Origin: Faecalibacter bovis
GTDB lineage: Bacteria; Bacteroidota; Bacteroidia; Flavobacteriales; Weeksellaceae
Reading direction: 5' to 3'
Assembly (NCBI RefSeq): GCF_017948305.1
Contig: NZ_CP072842.1
Span: 1,866,501 to 1,930,500, forward strand
DNA: 64,000 nt
Positions 34,811 to 44,324 of this stretch are shown in pieces. How positions within the stretch are numbered: position 1 is the stretch's first letter; each line of letters opens with the position of its first letter. Made by a program: the position numbers and the translations under genes. The notes beneath the pieces are model-generated. The model made no database searches. It was not told the DNA's origin and saw only the letters and a program-made list of their open reading frames with translations.

Positions 34811-35408
34811 CTTTATATTTTAAATCATTACCTATAAATTTTCTCCATAAAATATCGATAAATGCTAGTGAGTAAATGAATCGAAGAATTAAGAAAATAT
34901 AGAGGTAAAAGTAATTCTCAAAATACTTAGTATAAAAATCACTCCGTCTAAGTGTTTTTGTGATTGCTTCTCTGTTTTCATATAAAATAGGAAAAGAAAT
35001 TACATCAATTACTAAAGATGTTAAACCAAAAATCATTAAATATAGTATTGCTTTTTGATTTGATTTGTTCAGAATCTTACAATTTCTATATAAATAATAG
35101 CAACCAAAAATAAACGATCCAAAGATTGAAACACTAATGATAAATACTTTAGTAAACAATTCTTTAGCTTCAGGATGATTTGTGTAAACTAAGTTTGAAT
35201 CTATTAAAATTTCTTTTTGTTCATTCTCAATTTTAGTTTCAATCAGTGAATTGATTCGAGTTATTTCTTCATCAGAAAAAGTAAAATCTCTTTCTTTCAA
35301 AATTTCTAAAGCCAATTTCACAGCATCACTTGTAAATCTTGAGTTAGATTGTAAATATTTTTTTAATTCTTGATCTGAAAGTTTATTCAGAACTGATTTT
35401 TTTACCAT
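34791..35408 (-). CDS. Membrane protein, unknown function
   Basis: 205 aa. An N-terminal 65-residue helical, charged, probably cytoplasmic region (LSDQELKKYLQSNSRF, ILKERDFTFSDEEITRI) is followed by three or four membrane segments (about 88-107, 122-142, 165-185). I recognise no family by name. It lies 8 bp downstream of namZ on the same strand and is likely co-transcribed. Stop codon is within the shared terminator. Confidence 0.6.
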   Translation of the reverse strand: MVKKSVLNKLSDQELKKYLQSNSRFTSDAVKLALEILKERDFTFSDEEITRINSLIETKIENEQKEILIDSNLVYTNHPEAKELFTKVFIISVSIFGSFIFGCYYLYRNCKILNKSNQKAILYLMIFGLTSLVIDVISFPILYENREAITKTLRRSDFYTKYFENYFYLYIFLILRFIYSLAFIDILWRKFIGNDLKYKEKTDLI

Positions 35409-35416
35409 TTTTAAAC

Positions 35417-36670
35417 TTAGTAAATCAAATATTTTGCTCTAACTTTTTTAAATTCTTCTAAGTCTTTTTGCCAAGTAGCTTTTATACGATCTTCTGACCA
35501 ACCGGCTTCAATCTGTTTTCTTAAATCAGCAGTTCCAGATAATTGATCGATCCAAAGTTTCTTACTATTTAAAGTCCAAAATGGCTGTTTGGTATTGTTT
35601 TTATACGCATTAATCAACCATTTTAACGAAATTTCACTCATATACGGTTCTTGCGATAAATCTTCCCCGTAACAAACTTCATCTTTAAATTTTGGGCTTG
35701 TAGCTCCAGGTCTAGAAATTGGTTTGTACTCAAAAGGCATATTTTTCAAATAAGGCGAACCATATACTTGGAATTGAATTTCTGTTCCTCGACCTTCATT
35801 CACATTTGTACCTTCAAATAAACATGTACTTGGATATAAATTGATCGAACGATCATTTGGTAAATTAGGCGAAGGTTTTACAGGTAATGTGTACCTTTTT
35901 GTATGCGTGTAATTTGATAAAGGAATCACTTGTAAATTCGCTTTCATCTTATTTTTTAGCCAACCTTCCCCATTAATCATTTGTGCATATTCGCCAATCG
36001 TCATTCCATAAACAATTGGAACTTTGTGCATTCCTACAAAAGATGTAAATTCTGGTTGCATTACAGGCCCATCAATATAATGTGCATTGGGATTTGGACG
36101 ATCTAATACGATCACTTTCTTACCATTTTCAGCAGCGGCTTCCATCACATAATGTAATGTAGAAATATAAGTGTAAAAGCGTGCGCCCACATCTTGCATG
36201 TCAAACAATAAAATATCAATGTCTTTTATTTGATCCGCAGTTGGTTTTCTATTATTCCCGTACAAAGAAACGATTGGTAATCCAGTTTTAGAATCAACGC
36301 CTGATTTTACTTTTGCTCCAGCATCAGCATCTCCACGAAATCCATGTTCTGGCGAATAAATTTTCACGACATTTATATCGTTATTGATAAGGAAATCAAC
36401 TAAATGAATAGTGTTTTTATATTCTAATTGTGAAGGATTTGTTCTTAAAATTCCAGTTTGATTAGAAACTACTCCAACTTTTTTACCCTTCAGTTTTGAT
36501 AAATAAGCATTGGTATTTTCGGCGCCTAAACCGATAGATAATCCATAAACTTCTCTTACAAATTGTCTATTTTCTTTAATTTGAACTTTTTGATTAAAAG
36601 TTTGTGCAATCGTAAATAAAGGTGTGCTTAGAAGTAAAGCAATTGATGTATATTTGACAAGTTTTTTCAT
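35417..36670 (-). CDS. namZ: Exo-beta-N-acetylmuramidase NamZ (DUF1343, GH171)
   Basis: 417 aa. Signal peptide MKKLVKYTSIALLLSTPLFTIA. The DUF1343 domain, shown in Bacillus to be an exo-N-acetylmuramidase (NamZ), runs through GKKVGVVSNQTGI, VVKIYSPEHGFRGDADAG, LLFDMQDVGARFYTYISTLHYVMEAAAE, LDRPNPNAHYIDGPVMQPEF, FVGMHKVPIVYGMTIGEYA and NVNEGRGTE. In the family it removes terminal MurNAc from peptidoglycan fragments in concert with NagZ and an amidase. A signal peptide places it in the periplasm. It is probably co-transcribed with the membrane protein at 34791. A NagZ-like GH3 is 19 kb away in the window. Confidence 0.92.
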   Translation of the reverse strand: MKKLVKYTSIALLLSTPLFTIAQTFNQKVQIKENRQFVREVYGLSIGLGAENTNAYLSKLKGKKVGVVSNQTGILRTNPSQLEYKNTIHLVDFLINNDINVVKIYSPEHGFRGDADAGAKVKSGVDSKTGLPIVSLYGNNRKPTADQIKDIDILLFDMQDVGARFYTYISTLHYVMEAAAENGKKVIVLDRPNPNAHYIDGPVMQPEFTSFVGMHKVPIVYGMTIGEYAQMINGEGWLKNKMKANLQVIPLSNYTHTKRYTLPVKPSPNLPNDRSINLYPSTCLFEGTNVNEGRGTEIQFQVYGSPYLKNMPFEYKPISRPGATSPKFKDEVCYGEDLSQEPYMSEISLKWLINAYKNNTKQPFWTLNSKKLWIDQLSGTADLRKQIEAGWSEDRIKATWQKDLEEFKKVRAKYLIY

Positions 36671-36755
36671 GATGATAATTGATTTATCATTAGTTTAAAC
36701 AAAATAGATTTATGTTGAAAGTCAACTTAAATGTATCATTGTAAAAATTAATAAT

Positions 36756-37985
36756 TTGAACTTTTCTTGGTGGTTTTCTAAAAAAATAGCGCTTGGTAAA
36801 AATACTAAAAATAACTTATCAAGCATTATCATTCGTATCGGACAAGTAGCTGTAGCTTTAGGAATAATTGTTTCATTGGTTACAATTTCTACAGGTGTTG
36901 GTGCGCGTAAAGCGATCAAAAGTAAATTAGCCGATTTTAACGGACATATTACGATTAAAAATTACAATAGTAATAATTCTTTAAATTCAGATTCGTTATC
37001 AATTAATCAAGCTTTTTATCCCACGTTTAAACAAATTCCTGAAATTGAGCATGTGCAAGCCATCGCTAACAAAAGTGGTGTGATTCGTACGGCCGAAAAT
37101 TTTAGTGGAGTAGTTTTTAAAGGGGTCGGAACGGATTATGATACCGTTCGATTTCAGAATTTTTTAGTAAAAGGTTCGTTTCCAAAAATTAATAAAGATT
37201 CAATTCTAAACGACGTTGTTCTTTCTCAAAAAATTGCAGATGAATTAAAATTAGATATTGATAGTTCATTTGTCATGTATTTTATTCGTGACGAAAGTAA
37301 GCCAGTTTATCGTCGATTTAATGTGAAAGGAATTTATAAATCTGACATTAAAAATTTTGATGATATCGTAATGTTAGGTGACATCAAACAAGTACAAAAT
37401 CTAAACAAATGGGATTCGACAACCGTTGGTAGTTTTGAATTATTTGTAAAAGATGTTGAGGATATTGAAAAAATTTCAGCAGAAGTTGCTAAAAATATTC
37501 CTTATAATTTGTTGTCAGAAGGAGCATCGGATTCTTTTGCTCAAATCAATGAATGGATTACGATATTTGATAAAAACATTGTCATCATTGTTGTGATTAT
37601 GCTTTTCGTTGTAATCATTAATATGGTTATGGTTCTTTTAATTCTTATTCTGGAAAGAACACAATCCATCGGACTTTTAAAAGCTTTTGGAGCTACAAAT
37701 TGGAAAGTAAGAACTCTATTTATCTATTACGCTATATTTATTATGTTACCAGGTTTAATCGCTGGAAATGTAATAGGTTTAGGGTTATTATTGATCCAGA
37801 AATATTTTAAAATCATCAAACTTCCAGCAGAGAATTATTATATATCTGTTGCACCAGTTTATTTGGATATTCCAACAATTGTATTATTAAATGCAGGAGC
37901 TATCATAATTTGTGCAATTGTATTACTTTTGCCATCGTATATGATTTCTAAAATAACACCTGCTAAAGCAATCAATTTTAGATAA
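36756..37985 (+). CDS. FtsX-like ABC transporter permease (LolC/E-MacB type)
   Basis: 409 aa with four membrane segments (about 24-46, 273-300, 320-345, 368-392) and a large periplasmic domain between the first two, the layout of FtsX/LolC/MacB permeases. The start must be the TTG at 36756: there is no in-frame ATG upstream before a long unrelated stretch, nor any near the N-terminus, and MNFSWWFSKKIALGK matches the family opening. No ATPase is adjacent upstream; lptB downstream belongs to another system. May transport lipoproteins or export substrates. Followed 25 bp later by cystathionine beta-synthase. Confidence 0.85.
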   Translation: MNFSWWFSKKIALGKNTKNNLSSIIIRIGQVAVALGIIVSLVTISTGVGARKAIKSKLADFNGHITIKNYNSNNSLNSDSLSINQAFYPTFKQIPEIEHVQAIANKSGVIRTAENFSGVVFKGVGTDYDTVRFQNFLVKGSFPKINKDSILNDVVLSQKIADELKLDIDSSFVMYFIRDESKPVYRRFNVKGIYKSDIKNFDDIVMLGDIKQVQNLNKWDSTTVGSFELFVKDVEDIEKISAEVAKNIPYNLLSEGASDSFAQINEWITIFDKNIVIIVVIMLFVVIINMVMVLLILILERTQSIGLLKAFGATNWKVRTLFIYYAIFIMLPGLIAGNVIGLGLLLIQKYFKIIKLPAENYYISVAPVYLDIPTIVLLNAGAIIICAIVLLLPSYMISKITPAKAINFR

Positions 37986-38010
37986 TTAATTAATAAAAAT
38001 CAGTATTAAA

Positions 38011-39372
38011 ATGAAATACGCAAATAATATATTAGAAACGATTGGTAATACGCCTTTAGTTAAAATTAATCACATTACTAAAGACTTACCATGTACAGTT
38101 TTAGCAAAAGTAGAATACTTTAACCCAGGACATTCTTGTAAAGACCGTATGGCTTTAAAAATGGTTGAAGATGCTGAAAAAGACGGACGTTTAGTTCCAG
38201 GTGGTACAATTATCGAAGGTACTTCTGGTAATACAGGAATGGGATTAGCTTTAGCTGCAGTTATCAAAGGTTATAAATTAATTTGTGTAATTACAGATAA
38301 GCAATCAAAAGAGAAAATGGATATCTTACGTGCTGTAGGTGCGAAAGTTGTTGTTTGCCCGACAGATGTTGAGCCAACAGATCCGCGTTCTTACTACTCA
38401 GTTTCTAAGCGTTTAGCTGAAGAAACTCCAAACGGATGGTACGTTAACCAATACGATAATCCATCAAATGCACAAGCTAACTACGAGCAAACTGGTCCAG
38501 AAATCTGGGAACAGACAGAAGGAAAAGTAACACACTTTATCGTAGGTGTTGGTACAGGAGGAACAATCTCTGGAGTTGGAAAATACTTAAAAGAGCAAAA
38601 TCCTAATGTAAAAGTTTGGGGTGTTGATACATACGGTTCAGTTTTCAAAAAATATAAAGAAACTGGAATTTTCGATGAAAACGAAGTTTATTCTTATGTA
38701 ACAGAAGGTATTGGTGAAGATATTTTACCAGAAAATGTAGATTTCGATATCATCGATGGTTTCACGAAAGTTACAGATAAAGATGCTGCTGTTTACACGC
38801 GTCGTTTAGCTTTAGAAGAAGGTTTATTTGTTGGTATGTCTTCTGGTTCTGCTATTAAAGGATTATTACAATTGAAGGACGAATTTGGTCCAGATGATGT
38901 AGTTGTCGTATTATTCCACGATTCAGGTTCTCGTTATGTTGGTAAAATTTTTAACGATGATTGGATGCGCGACAGAGGTTACTTAGAAGATGAGGTTAAA
39001 ACTGCTGCAGATTTAATTCAAGAACATATCGATAAACCATTAGTTATTGCTCGTACAGAAGAATTAGCTTCACACGCGATTGATCGTATGCGTCGTTTCA
39101 AAATTTCTCAAATTCCAGTGGTTGACATCAACGGATTTGCAGGTTCTTTAGACGAATCAGATTTATTCCAAGCGTATATGCAAGATCCAAATATTGCTGA
39201 AAAACCAATTCGAGAAATTATGGGAGCTGCTTATCCAGTAGTTAAAGCAAATGCAACGGTAGAAGAAGTTTCTAAATTAATTACGAAAGACAACCAAGCG
39301 GTATTGATTGAGTTAGAGAATGGTAAACATCATATCATTACAAAATACGATATCATCAATTCGATTAAATAA
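38011..39372 (+). CDS. Cystathionine beta-synthase
   Basis: PLP enzyme that condenses serine (or acetylserine) with homocysteine in transsulfuration; a cysteine-synthase-like activity is an alternative. 453 aa. The catalytic domain has the PLP Lys44 in [12 protein letters not shown], substrate loop [12 protein letters not shown], and the phosphate-binding [15 protein letters not shown] pair of CBS domains occupies the last 115 residues ([43 protein letters not shown]), as in allosterically regulated CBS enzymes. The usual NPGGSVKDR motif is altered to NPGHSCKDR. It lies between the FtsX-like permease and lptB on one likely transcript. Confidence 0.92.
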   Translation: MKYANNILETIGNTPLVKINHITKDLPCTVLAKVEYFNPGHSCKDRMALKMVEDAEKDGRLVPGGTIIEGTSGNTGMGLALAAVIKGYKLICVITDKQSKEKMDILRAVGAKVVVCPTDVEPTDPRSYYSVSKRLAEETPNGWYVNQYDNPSNAQANYEQTGPEIWEQTEGKVTHFIVGVGTGGTISGVGKYLKEQNPNVKVWGVDTYGSVFKKYKETGIFDENEVYSYVTEGIGEDILPENVDFDIIDGFTKVTDKDAAVYTRRLALEEGLFVGMSSGSAIKGLLQLKDEFGPDDVVVVLFHDSGSRYVGKIFNDDWMRDRGYLEDEVKTAADLIQEHIDKPLVIARTEELASHAIDRMRRFKISQIPVVDINGFAGSLDESDLFQAYMQDPNIAEKPIREIMGAAYPVVKANATVEEVSKLITKDNQAVLIELENGKHHIITKYDIINSIK

Positions 39373-39392
39373 AAACGTATCTTTACGACGAT

Positions 39393-40127
39393 ATGGGAAT
39401 TGTATTAAGAGGAGAAAATTTAATTAAAGATTACGGCAAAAAACACGTCGTAAAAGGAGTTTCTTTCCAAGTAGAACAAGGAGAAATTATTGGATTATTA
39501 GGACCAAATGGAGCAGGAAAAACAACTTCTTTCTATATGATTGTAGGTTTAGTTTCGGCAACACAAGGTAAAGTGTTCTTGGATAAACAAGACATTACGA
39601 AAGATCCAATGTACAAACGTGCACAAAAAGGTATCGGATATTTAGCGCAAGAAGCGTCTATTTTCCGAAAACTTTCAGTGGAAGATAACATCAAATCAGT
39701 TTTACAATTCACCAAATATTCGAAAAAGGAACAACAAATGAAAGTTGATGCCTTAATCGAGGAGTTTTCATTAGAACACGTTCGTAAAAATCGTGGAGAT
39801 TTATTATCAGGTGGTGAACGTCGTCGTTGCGAAATCGCACGATGTTTAGCAACCGAACCTAATTTCATTTTATTGGACGAACCTTTTGCTGGGGTTGACC
39901 CAATTGCGGTAGAAGATATTCAAAAGATTGTTCGTTCGTTAAAGGATAAGAACATCGGGATTTTAATTACCGATCACAACGTTTCTCAGACGTTAGCAAT
40001 TACTGATAAAACATACATTATGTTTGAAGGTAAAATCTTAAAATCAGGTTCGCCAGAAGAGTTAGCGAATGATCCAGATGTGCGTCGTGTGTACTTAGGT
40101 GAAAACTTTACTTATCAACAGATTTAA
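39393..40127 (+). CDS. lptB: LPS export ABC transporter ATP-binding protein LptB
   Basis: ATPase of the LptBFG complex that extracts LPS from the inner membrane and drives it along the Lpt bridge. 244 aa. Walker [11 protein letters not shown] (37-46), Q-loop YLAQEAS, signature LLSGGERRR (137-145), Walker [14 protein letters not shown] (158-170) and H-loop ITDHNVS. The full-length match with the LptB-typical [22 protein letters not shown] leaves little doubt. Genes for LptF/G are not adjacent. It follows cystathionine beta-synthase by 20 bp and ends in a terminator that has a near-identical twin 1.3 kb downstream. Confidence 0.95.
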   Translation: MGIVLRGENLIKDYGKKHVVKGVSFQVEQGEIIGLLGPNGAGKTTSFYMIVGLVSATQGKVFLDKQDITKDPMYKRAQKGIGYLAQEASIFRKLSVEDNIKSVLQFTKYSKKEQQMKVDALIEEFSLEHVRKNRGDLLSGGERRRCEIARCLATEPNFILLDEPFAGVDPIAVEDIQKIVRSLKDKNIGILITDHNVSQTLAITDKTYIMFEGKILKSGSPEELANDPDVRRVYLGENFTYQQI

Positions 40128-40148
40128 GAAAATACTTATAATTTAATT

Positions 40149-40182
40149 TATCCCTTTAGCTTATTGTTAAAGGGATTTTTTA
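40149..40182 (+). terminator. Terminator of lptB (twin of 41428)
   Basis: Stem ATCCCTTTAGC with its GTTAAAGGGAT partner (one G-U pair), loop TTATT, T-run. Differs from the second copy by a single base in the hairpin. Confidence 0.88.
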
Positions 40183-40204
40183 TTTTTACATCATAAATAA
40201 TTCT

Positions 40205-41416
40205 ATGAAAACTTACTTATCAGTATTACTAATATCAATTAGTTCTATAATTTTTGCTCAAATAAAATTTGAGCCTGGTTACATCATTTTAAAAGATGGT
40301 TCAAGAAAAGATGTTTTAATAAAAAACATGGATTGGAGATCTAATCCAACTAAAATAGAAATTAAGACTAATGAAAATTTAAAATCTGAAATTATACCAA
40401 TAGAAGAACTTCAATTATTCGAAATTTTCTATTCTTCAAAATATATAAAATCAACTGTATTAATTGATGAATCTTCTTCAGATTTAAGTAAATTAACTTA
40501 CGAAAGTGAGCCAAAATTTATTAAAAAAGACTTGTTATTAAAGGTTTTGGTGATGGGTGAAGCAAATTTATATAGCTTTTCTGAAGGTGATGAACAAAAA
40601 TTCTTTTACGCTACAGCTGATAAGAATATAGAACAATTGATCTATAAGCCCTATTGGTTTGAAAGTAATAAAATTGCCTACAATAAAAGTTATAGATCAC
40701 AATTAATTAAATCTTTCAAGTGTGATGCTGTATCAAAAGAAAATTTGATGAAAATTAATTATCGTGAAAAAGATTTGATTAATTTATTTCAGAAAATAAA
40801 TAATTGTCAAAACACCGAAGTTGAATATCTTAATACACATTCATCTAATAAAAAAATTGATTTCAATTTAAATATTAGACCTCGTATAAATTTTAATTCA
40901 CTAGATTTTCAAACTAATAATATAGAATTTAGAAATTTAACTTTTGATAAAAAACTAACTTTCGGAATTGGATTAGAAGCAGAATTTATATTACCATTTT
41001 ACAAAAATAAATGGGCAATATTAATCGAGCCAAATTATGTTTCATATAAAGCTGAAAATGTTTCTGTTGCAGAGATTTCTGGAATCACAACTACGCATTC
41101 TTTAAATTACCAAGCGTTAGATGTTCCAATTGGTGTAAGACACTATATGTTTTTGAATGAAAAATCAAAGTTGTTTATTAATGCTCAATTTATTCCAATT
41201 TTTAGTTTAGATTCTAAAATAGAAGCTAAAAGAAATAGTACTAACGTTGGTGTTATTGAGTTTGGAAACGGAACAAATCTAGGAATTGGTGCAGGATATA
41301 AATATTTAGATCGTTATAGTTTAGAAATGCGTTATGTAACAGATTTAAAAAGTAAAGGAGATTATGATAGCAAATTCAATATGCTTTCAATAATCTTAGG
41401 TTATAAAATATTCTAA
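40205..41416 (+). CDS. Outer-membrane beta-barrel protein, single-gene unit
   Basis: 403 aa. Signal peptide MKTYLSVLLISISSIIFA, cut before Q. N-terminal domain (residues 22-210) begins IKFEPGYIILKDGSRKDVLIKNMDWRSNPTKIEI, a pattern seen in many flavobacterial envelope proteins, followed by a region with EKDLINLFQKINNCQ. The C-terminal part (about 215-403) is a beta-barrel with amphipathic strands ending LSIILGYKIF. Role unknown. The gene is bracketed by two near-identical hairpin terminators. Confidence 0.75.
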   Translation: MKTYLSVLLISISSIIFAQIKFEPGYIILKDGSRKDVLIKNMDWRSNPTKIEIKTNENLKSEIIPIEELQLFEIFYSSKYIKSTVLIDESSSDLSKLTYESEPKFIKKDLLLKVLVMGEANLYSFSEGDEQKFFYATADKNIEQLIYKPYWFESNKIAYNKSYRSQLIKSFKCDAVSKENLMKINYREKDLINLFQKINNCQNTEVEYLNTHSSNKKIDFNLNIRPRINFNSLDFQTNNIEFRNLTFDKKLTFGIGLEAEFILPFYKNKWAILIEPNYVSYKAENVSVAEISGITTTHSLNYQALDVPIGVRHYMFLNEKSKLFINAQFIPIFSLDSKIEAKRNSTNVGVIEFGNGTNLGIGAGYKYLDRYSLEMRYVTDLKSKGDYDSKFNMLSIILGYKIF

Positions 41417-41427
41417 AATTTAATTAC

Positions 41428-41463
41428 AAAATCCCTTTAACTTATTGTTAAAGGGATTTTTTA
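41428..41463. terminator. Terminator after the barrel gene (twin of 40149)
   Basis: A 14-bp stem AAAATCCCTTTAAC with its complement, loop TTATT, T-run. About 33 bases match the lptB terminator with one change. Confidence 0.9.
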
Positions 41464-41467
41464 TAAT

Positions 41468-41686
41468 TTAGCTTTTGTATTGTTCTTTAAATTTTTCTAA
41501 CCATTCATCTAATTCGTGGCGTTGTACATACAATCGTTTTTCTACTGTATAGCGAGGAGAAGTATAAAATATTTCATAAAAAGGCATACTTCCGTTACCA
41601 ACCTTTTCCACTTTATTTACCACGATATTCAATTTTGTCAATTCATTTTTAAACTGTTCAAATTCATCTAATACTGATTTTATCAT
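41468..41686 (-). CDS. Small hypothetical protein
   Basis: 72 aa, no signal peptide. An N-terminal amphipathic helix (VLDEFEQFKNELTKLN), then two strands (YEIFYTSPRYTVEKRLYV), then a C-terminal helix (DEWLEKFKEQYKS). I recognise no family. It converges on the barrel gene and uses the other face of that terminator. Coding character (charged helix, sensible codon use) supports it as real despite its size. Confidence 0.55.
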   Translation of the reverse strand: MIKSVLDEFEQFKNELTKLNIVVNKVEKVGNGSMPFYEIFYTSPRYTVEKRLYVQRHELDEWLEKFKEQYKS

Positions 41687-41730
41687 TTTTTGTAATTTTT
41701 GTAAAACGAAGTTAAAAATATTAAACTAAA

Positions 41731-41760
41731 AAGCTGAAAACCAGAATTGATTTTCAGCTT
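41731..41760. other. Orphan hairpin upstream of the bestrophin gene
   Basis: A 10-bp inverted repeat AAGCTGAAAA with its complement around a 10-nt spacer. It is T-rich on the minus strand but no minus-strand gene lies upstream of it. Purpose unclear; it could be a 5' untranslated structure. Confidence 0.4.
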
Positions 41761-41952
41761 AAAAATTATCAGATTTATTGAAAAAATACTTTGCCTAAGC
41801 AAAATAAATTTAGAGGAAGTGATCAATTAAATCTTTACAATAATTTTTACATTAAATATCATTTTCCTAAGAATGTGAAAAATAGAAAACAATCATTCAA
41901 TACTTTAAAGATAATTTACTTATTTCATAAAAACAAACTTCCCGCTTTTTAT

Positions 41953-41960
41953 TATTTTTG
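41953..41960 (+). promoter_or_regulatory. -7 box of the bestrophin gene
   Basis: TATTTTTG, 27 bp before the ATG at 41987. The rest of the 300-bp interval back to 41687 shows only the orphan hairpin. Confidence 0.5.
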
Positions 41961-41986
41961 ACCATATACGCTATAGAATTTTATTT

Positions 41987-42862
41987 ATGAAAATTTATAA
42001 TCCTAAGGAATGGTTTCATGCTGTTGTCAACTTCCCAAAATCGGATACTTTTTTAAAGCTCTTACCATTCATTATTTTTATGGGAGCTTATTCTGCATTG
42101 ATTGCATATTTTGAATTAGAGTACCTGAACTTATCATCAAAATCATGGTTGAAAGAAATTACAACTGTACATTCTTTATTAGGATTTGTTATATCAATGT
42201 TGTTGGTTTTTCGTACCAATTCGGCGTATGATCGTTGGTGGGAAGGACGAAAACAATGGGGCGCTTTAACAAATGCTTCTAGAAATTTAGCAATAAAATT
42301 AAATGGAATGTTGGCAGAAAATGATTCTGAAAATCGAGATTTCTTTAAACAAATGATTCCAATGTATGCAAAAACATTGTTTAGTTTTTTGCGAAGCGAT
42401 TATACTAAATTCATGTTGGATGAAGATAAATATTTCAATATGAATTTAATTGAAAAACATGGTCCCAATCATATCGCAAATTTGATGTATCAAAGAATTA
42501 CCTTGTTGCATCGCCAAAAGATTTTTGATTCATATCAAATGATCATATTAGATAAAGAATTTGAAGAATTTACAAATATCTGTGGAGCTTGCGAACGTAT
42601 AAAAAATACACCAATTCCATATTCATATAGTTCATTTATAAAGAAGTTTATTGTACTATATGTTATAACTTTGCCAATTGGATTAGTTTTTTCCATGGGC
42701 TATTTCACTGCTATTGCAGTTCCATTTATTTTTTATGTTTTGGCATCTCTCGAATTAATTGCTGAAACAATAGAAGAACCTTTTGGTACTGATTTGGATG
42801 ATTTACCGATTGAACAAATTACCATGAATATTGAAAAACATGTTGCTGAAATAATTAATTAG
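41987..42862 (+). CDS. Bestrophin-family anion channel
   Basis: 291 aa. Bacterial bestrophins are pentameric ion channels of the inner membrane (the Klebsiella KpBest homologue conducts ions). Membrane segments lie near 25-45, 60-80, 215-235 and 240-260. The conserved SLLGFVISMLLVFRTNSAYDRWWEGRKQWG stretch and the C-terminal EEPFGTDLDDLPI motif are diagnostic. Gating and ion preference cannot be read. It is followed by the tiny lysine-rich ORF and sbcDC; whether one transcript covers all is unclear, as no terminator lies between. Confidence 0.9.
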   Translation: MKIYNPKEWFHAVVNFPKSDTFLKLLPFIIFMGAYSALIAYFELEYLNLSSKSWLKEITTVHSLLGFVISMLLVFRTNSAYDRWWEGRKQWGALTNASRNLAIKLNGMLAENDSENRDFFKQMIPMYAKTLFSFLRSDYTKFMLDEDKYFNMNLIEKHGPNHIANLMYQRITLLHRQKIFDSYQMIILDKEFEEFTNICGACERIKNTPIPYSYSSFIKKFIVLYVITLPIGLVFSMGYFTAIAVPFIFYVLASLELIAETIEEPFGTDLDDLPIEQITMNIEKHVAEIIN

Positions 42863-42901
42863 CGACATAGTTTGTCTTTTTATTAGATTAATTTTAAAAA
42901 A

Positions 42902-43057
42902 ATGAGTAGAAATACAGAAGCGAATAAGAAACGAGTAAAAGCTAAGAAAGCTCAACAAAGAAAGAAGGTTAAAGATGCTGAAGCAGAGCGTAAGGCTCGT
43001 TTAAAAGAAATCATTCAGAAAATGAATGAGCAAGAAAAAAAAACTAACGAAGAATAA
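42902..43057 (+). CDS. 51-aa lysine-rich protein upstream of sbcD
   Basis: ATG at 42902, stop TAA at 43055-43057, 3 bp before the sbcD ATG. The product begins MSRNTEANKKRVKAKKAQQR and continues KKVKDAEAERKARLKEIIQKM, ending KTNEE: a single strongly basic then acidic helix with high Lys/Arg/Glu/Ala/Gln. Composition fits a nucleic-acid- or ribosome-binding peptide or a coiled coil. Its tight spacing to sbcD suggests translational coupling. I recognise no family. The main doubt is whether it is expressed at all. Confidence 0.6.
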   Translation: MSRNTEANKKRVKAKKAQQRKKVKDAEAERKARLKEIIQKMNEQEKKTNEE

Positions 43058-43060
43058 TTT

Positions 43061-44269
43061 ATGAAAATTCTACACACTGCTGATTGGCACTTGGGTAAAA
43101 AATTGGATAACTTTTCTCGCTTGGATGAGCAGATTTTAGTAATGAACGAAATCGTCGAAATTGCCGAAGAGCAACAAGTCGATTTAGTTATAATAGCTGG
43201 TGATTTGTTCGATACATTTAATCCAAGCGTAGAAGCGGTCGAATTATTTTATATAACATTAAAACGATTAGCTAATAATGGCGAAAGACCTGTTATTGCA
43301 ATAGGAGGTAACCATGATTCGCCAGATCGTATTGATGCTCCAGATCCATTGGCGCGCGAGTGTGGAATTATATTAATTGGTTATCCAAATGCAGTGATTA
43401 ACCCATTTCAATTAAATGGATTTAAAATCACGCAATCAGATGCTGGGTTTATCGAGTTACAGCTTAAAAATTCTGATACTCCAATTAGAATTATACATAC
43501 AGCTTATGCGAATGAAGTTCGTTTAAAGCAATATTTTGGTGAAAATAAAGACGAAGAATTAAACAAAGTTTTAAAACATCAATGGAATACGATTGCCGAA
43601 AAATATTGTGACGAAAACGGAATCAATTTGTTGGTTGCTCATTTATACATGAACAGTCAAGGTACTGCAATTTTATTGGAAGAACCAGAAGGTGAGAAAC
43701 CTATCAAAATTGGAAATGCGGATTTAGTGTTTTCAGATGCAATTCCGAGTCAAATACAATATACGGCTTTGGGACATTTGCATGGATTTAATAACGTTGG
43801 TACGGCGGAAAAACCTATTGTTTACTCGTCATCTCCGTTGTGTTACAGTTTTTCAGAAGCGGGACAAACAAAATATGTTTCTATCATTGATGCAGAACCC
43901 AATCAAGTTGTGAAATTTGAAAAAATTGCATTAAAAAATGGTCGACCTTTAATTCGAAAAAAGTTTGATAATATCGATAGCGCAGTTTCTTGGTTAAATG
44001 AAAATCAAAACACATTGGTTGAATTAACCTTAGAAAGTGATACATTTTTAAAGACTGATGATCGTAAATTAATCTATCAATCACATGATGGAATTATTCA
44101 TTTAATTCCTAAGATTAAAAATAATCAAGTTGAAAATCCAATTCATACAGATATTAATTTAGATAAGGATATGAAAGAACTTTTTAAGGATTATTTTAAA
44201 TCCAAAAACGGAAATCAAGATCCAAATGATGAGATTGTTGATTTATTTAATGAAGTGATGAATTCTTAA
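43061..44269 (+). CDS. sbcD: Exonuclease subunit SbcD
   Basis: Mre11-type nuclease subunit of SbcCD, which processes hairpins, palindromes and DNA ends. 402 aa. Phosphoesterase motifs are DWHLGKKL (His9), GDLFDT, GGNHDSPDR, VAHLYM and LGHLHGF, with the C-terminal cap beyond residue 290. Start ATG at 43061 is 3 bp after the lysine-rich ORF. sbcC begins 55 bp after its stop, and the pair is one operon. Confidence 0.95.
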   Translation: MKILHTADWHLGKKLDNFSRLDEQILVMNEIVEIAEEQQVDLVIIAGDLFDTFNPSVEAVELFYITLKRLANNGERPVIAIGGNHDSPDRIDAPDPLARECGIILIGYPNAVINPFQLNGFKITQSDAGFIELQLKNSDTPIRIIHTAYANEVRLKQYFGENKDEELNKVLKHQWNTIAEKYCDENGINLLVAHLYMNSQGTAILLEEPEGEKPIKIGNADLVFSDAIPSQIQYTALGHLHGFNNVGTAEKPIVYSSSPLCYSFSEAGQTKYVSIIDAEPNQVVKFEKIALKNGRPLIRKKFDNIDSAVSWLNENQNTLVELTLESDTFLKTDDRKLIYQSHDGIIHLIPKIKNNQVENPIHTDINLDKDMKELFKDYFKSKNGNQDPNDEIVDLFNEVMNS

Positions 44270-44324
44270 AATTCATTCTCAACTGTTTTTAAAGCATATT
44301 TTCATTTTCCAATTTTAATTACCT

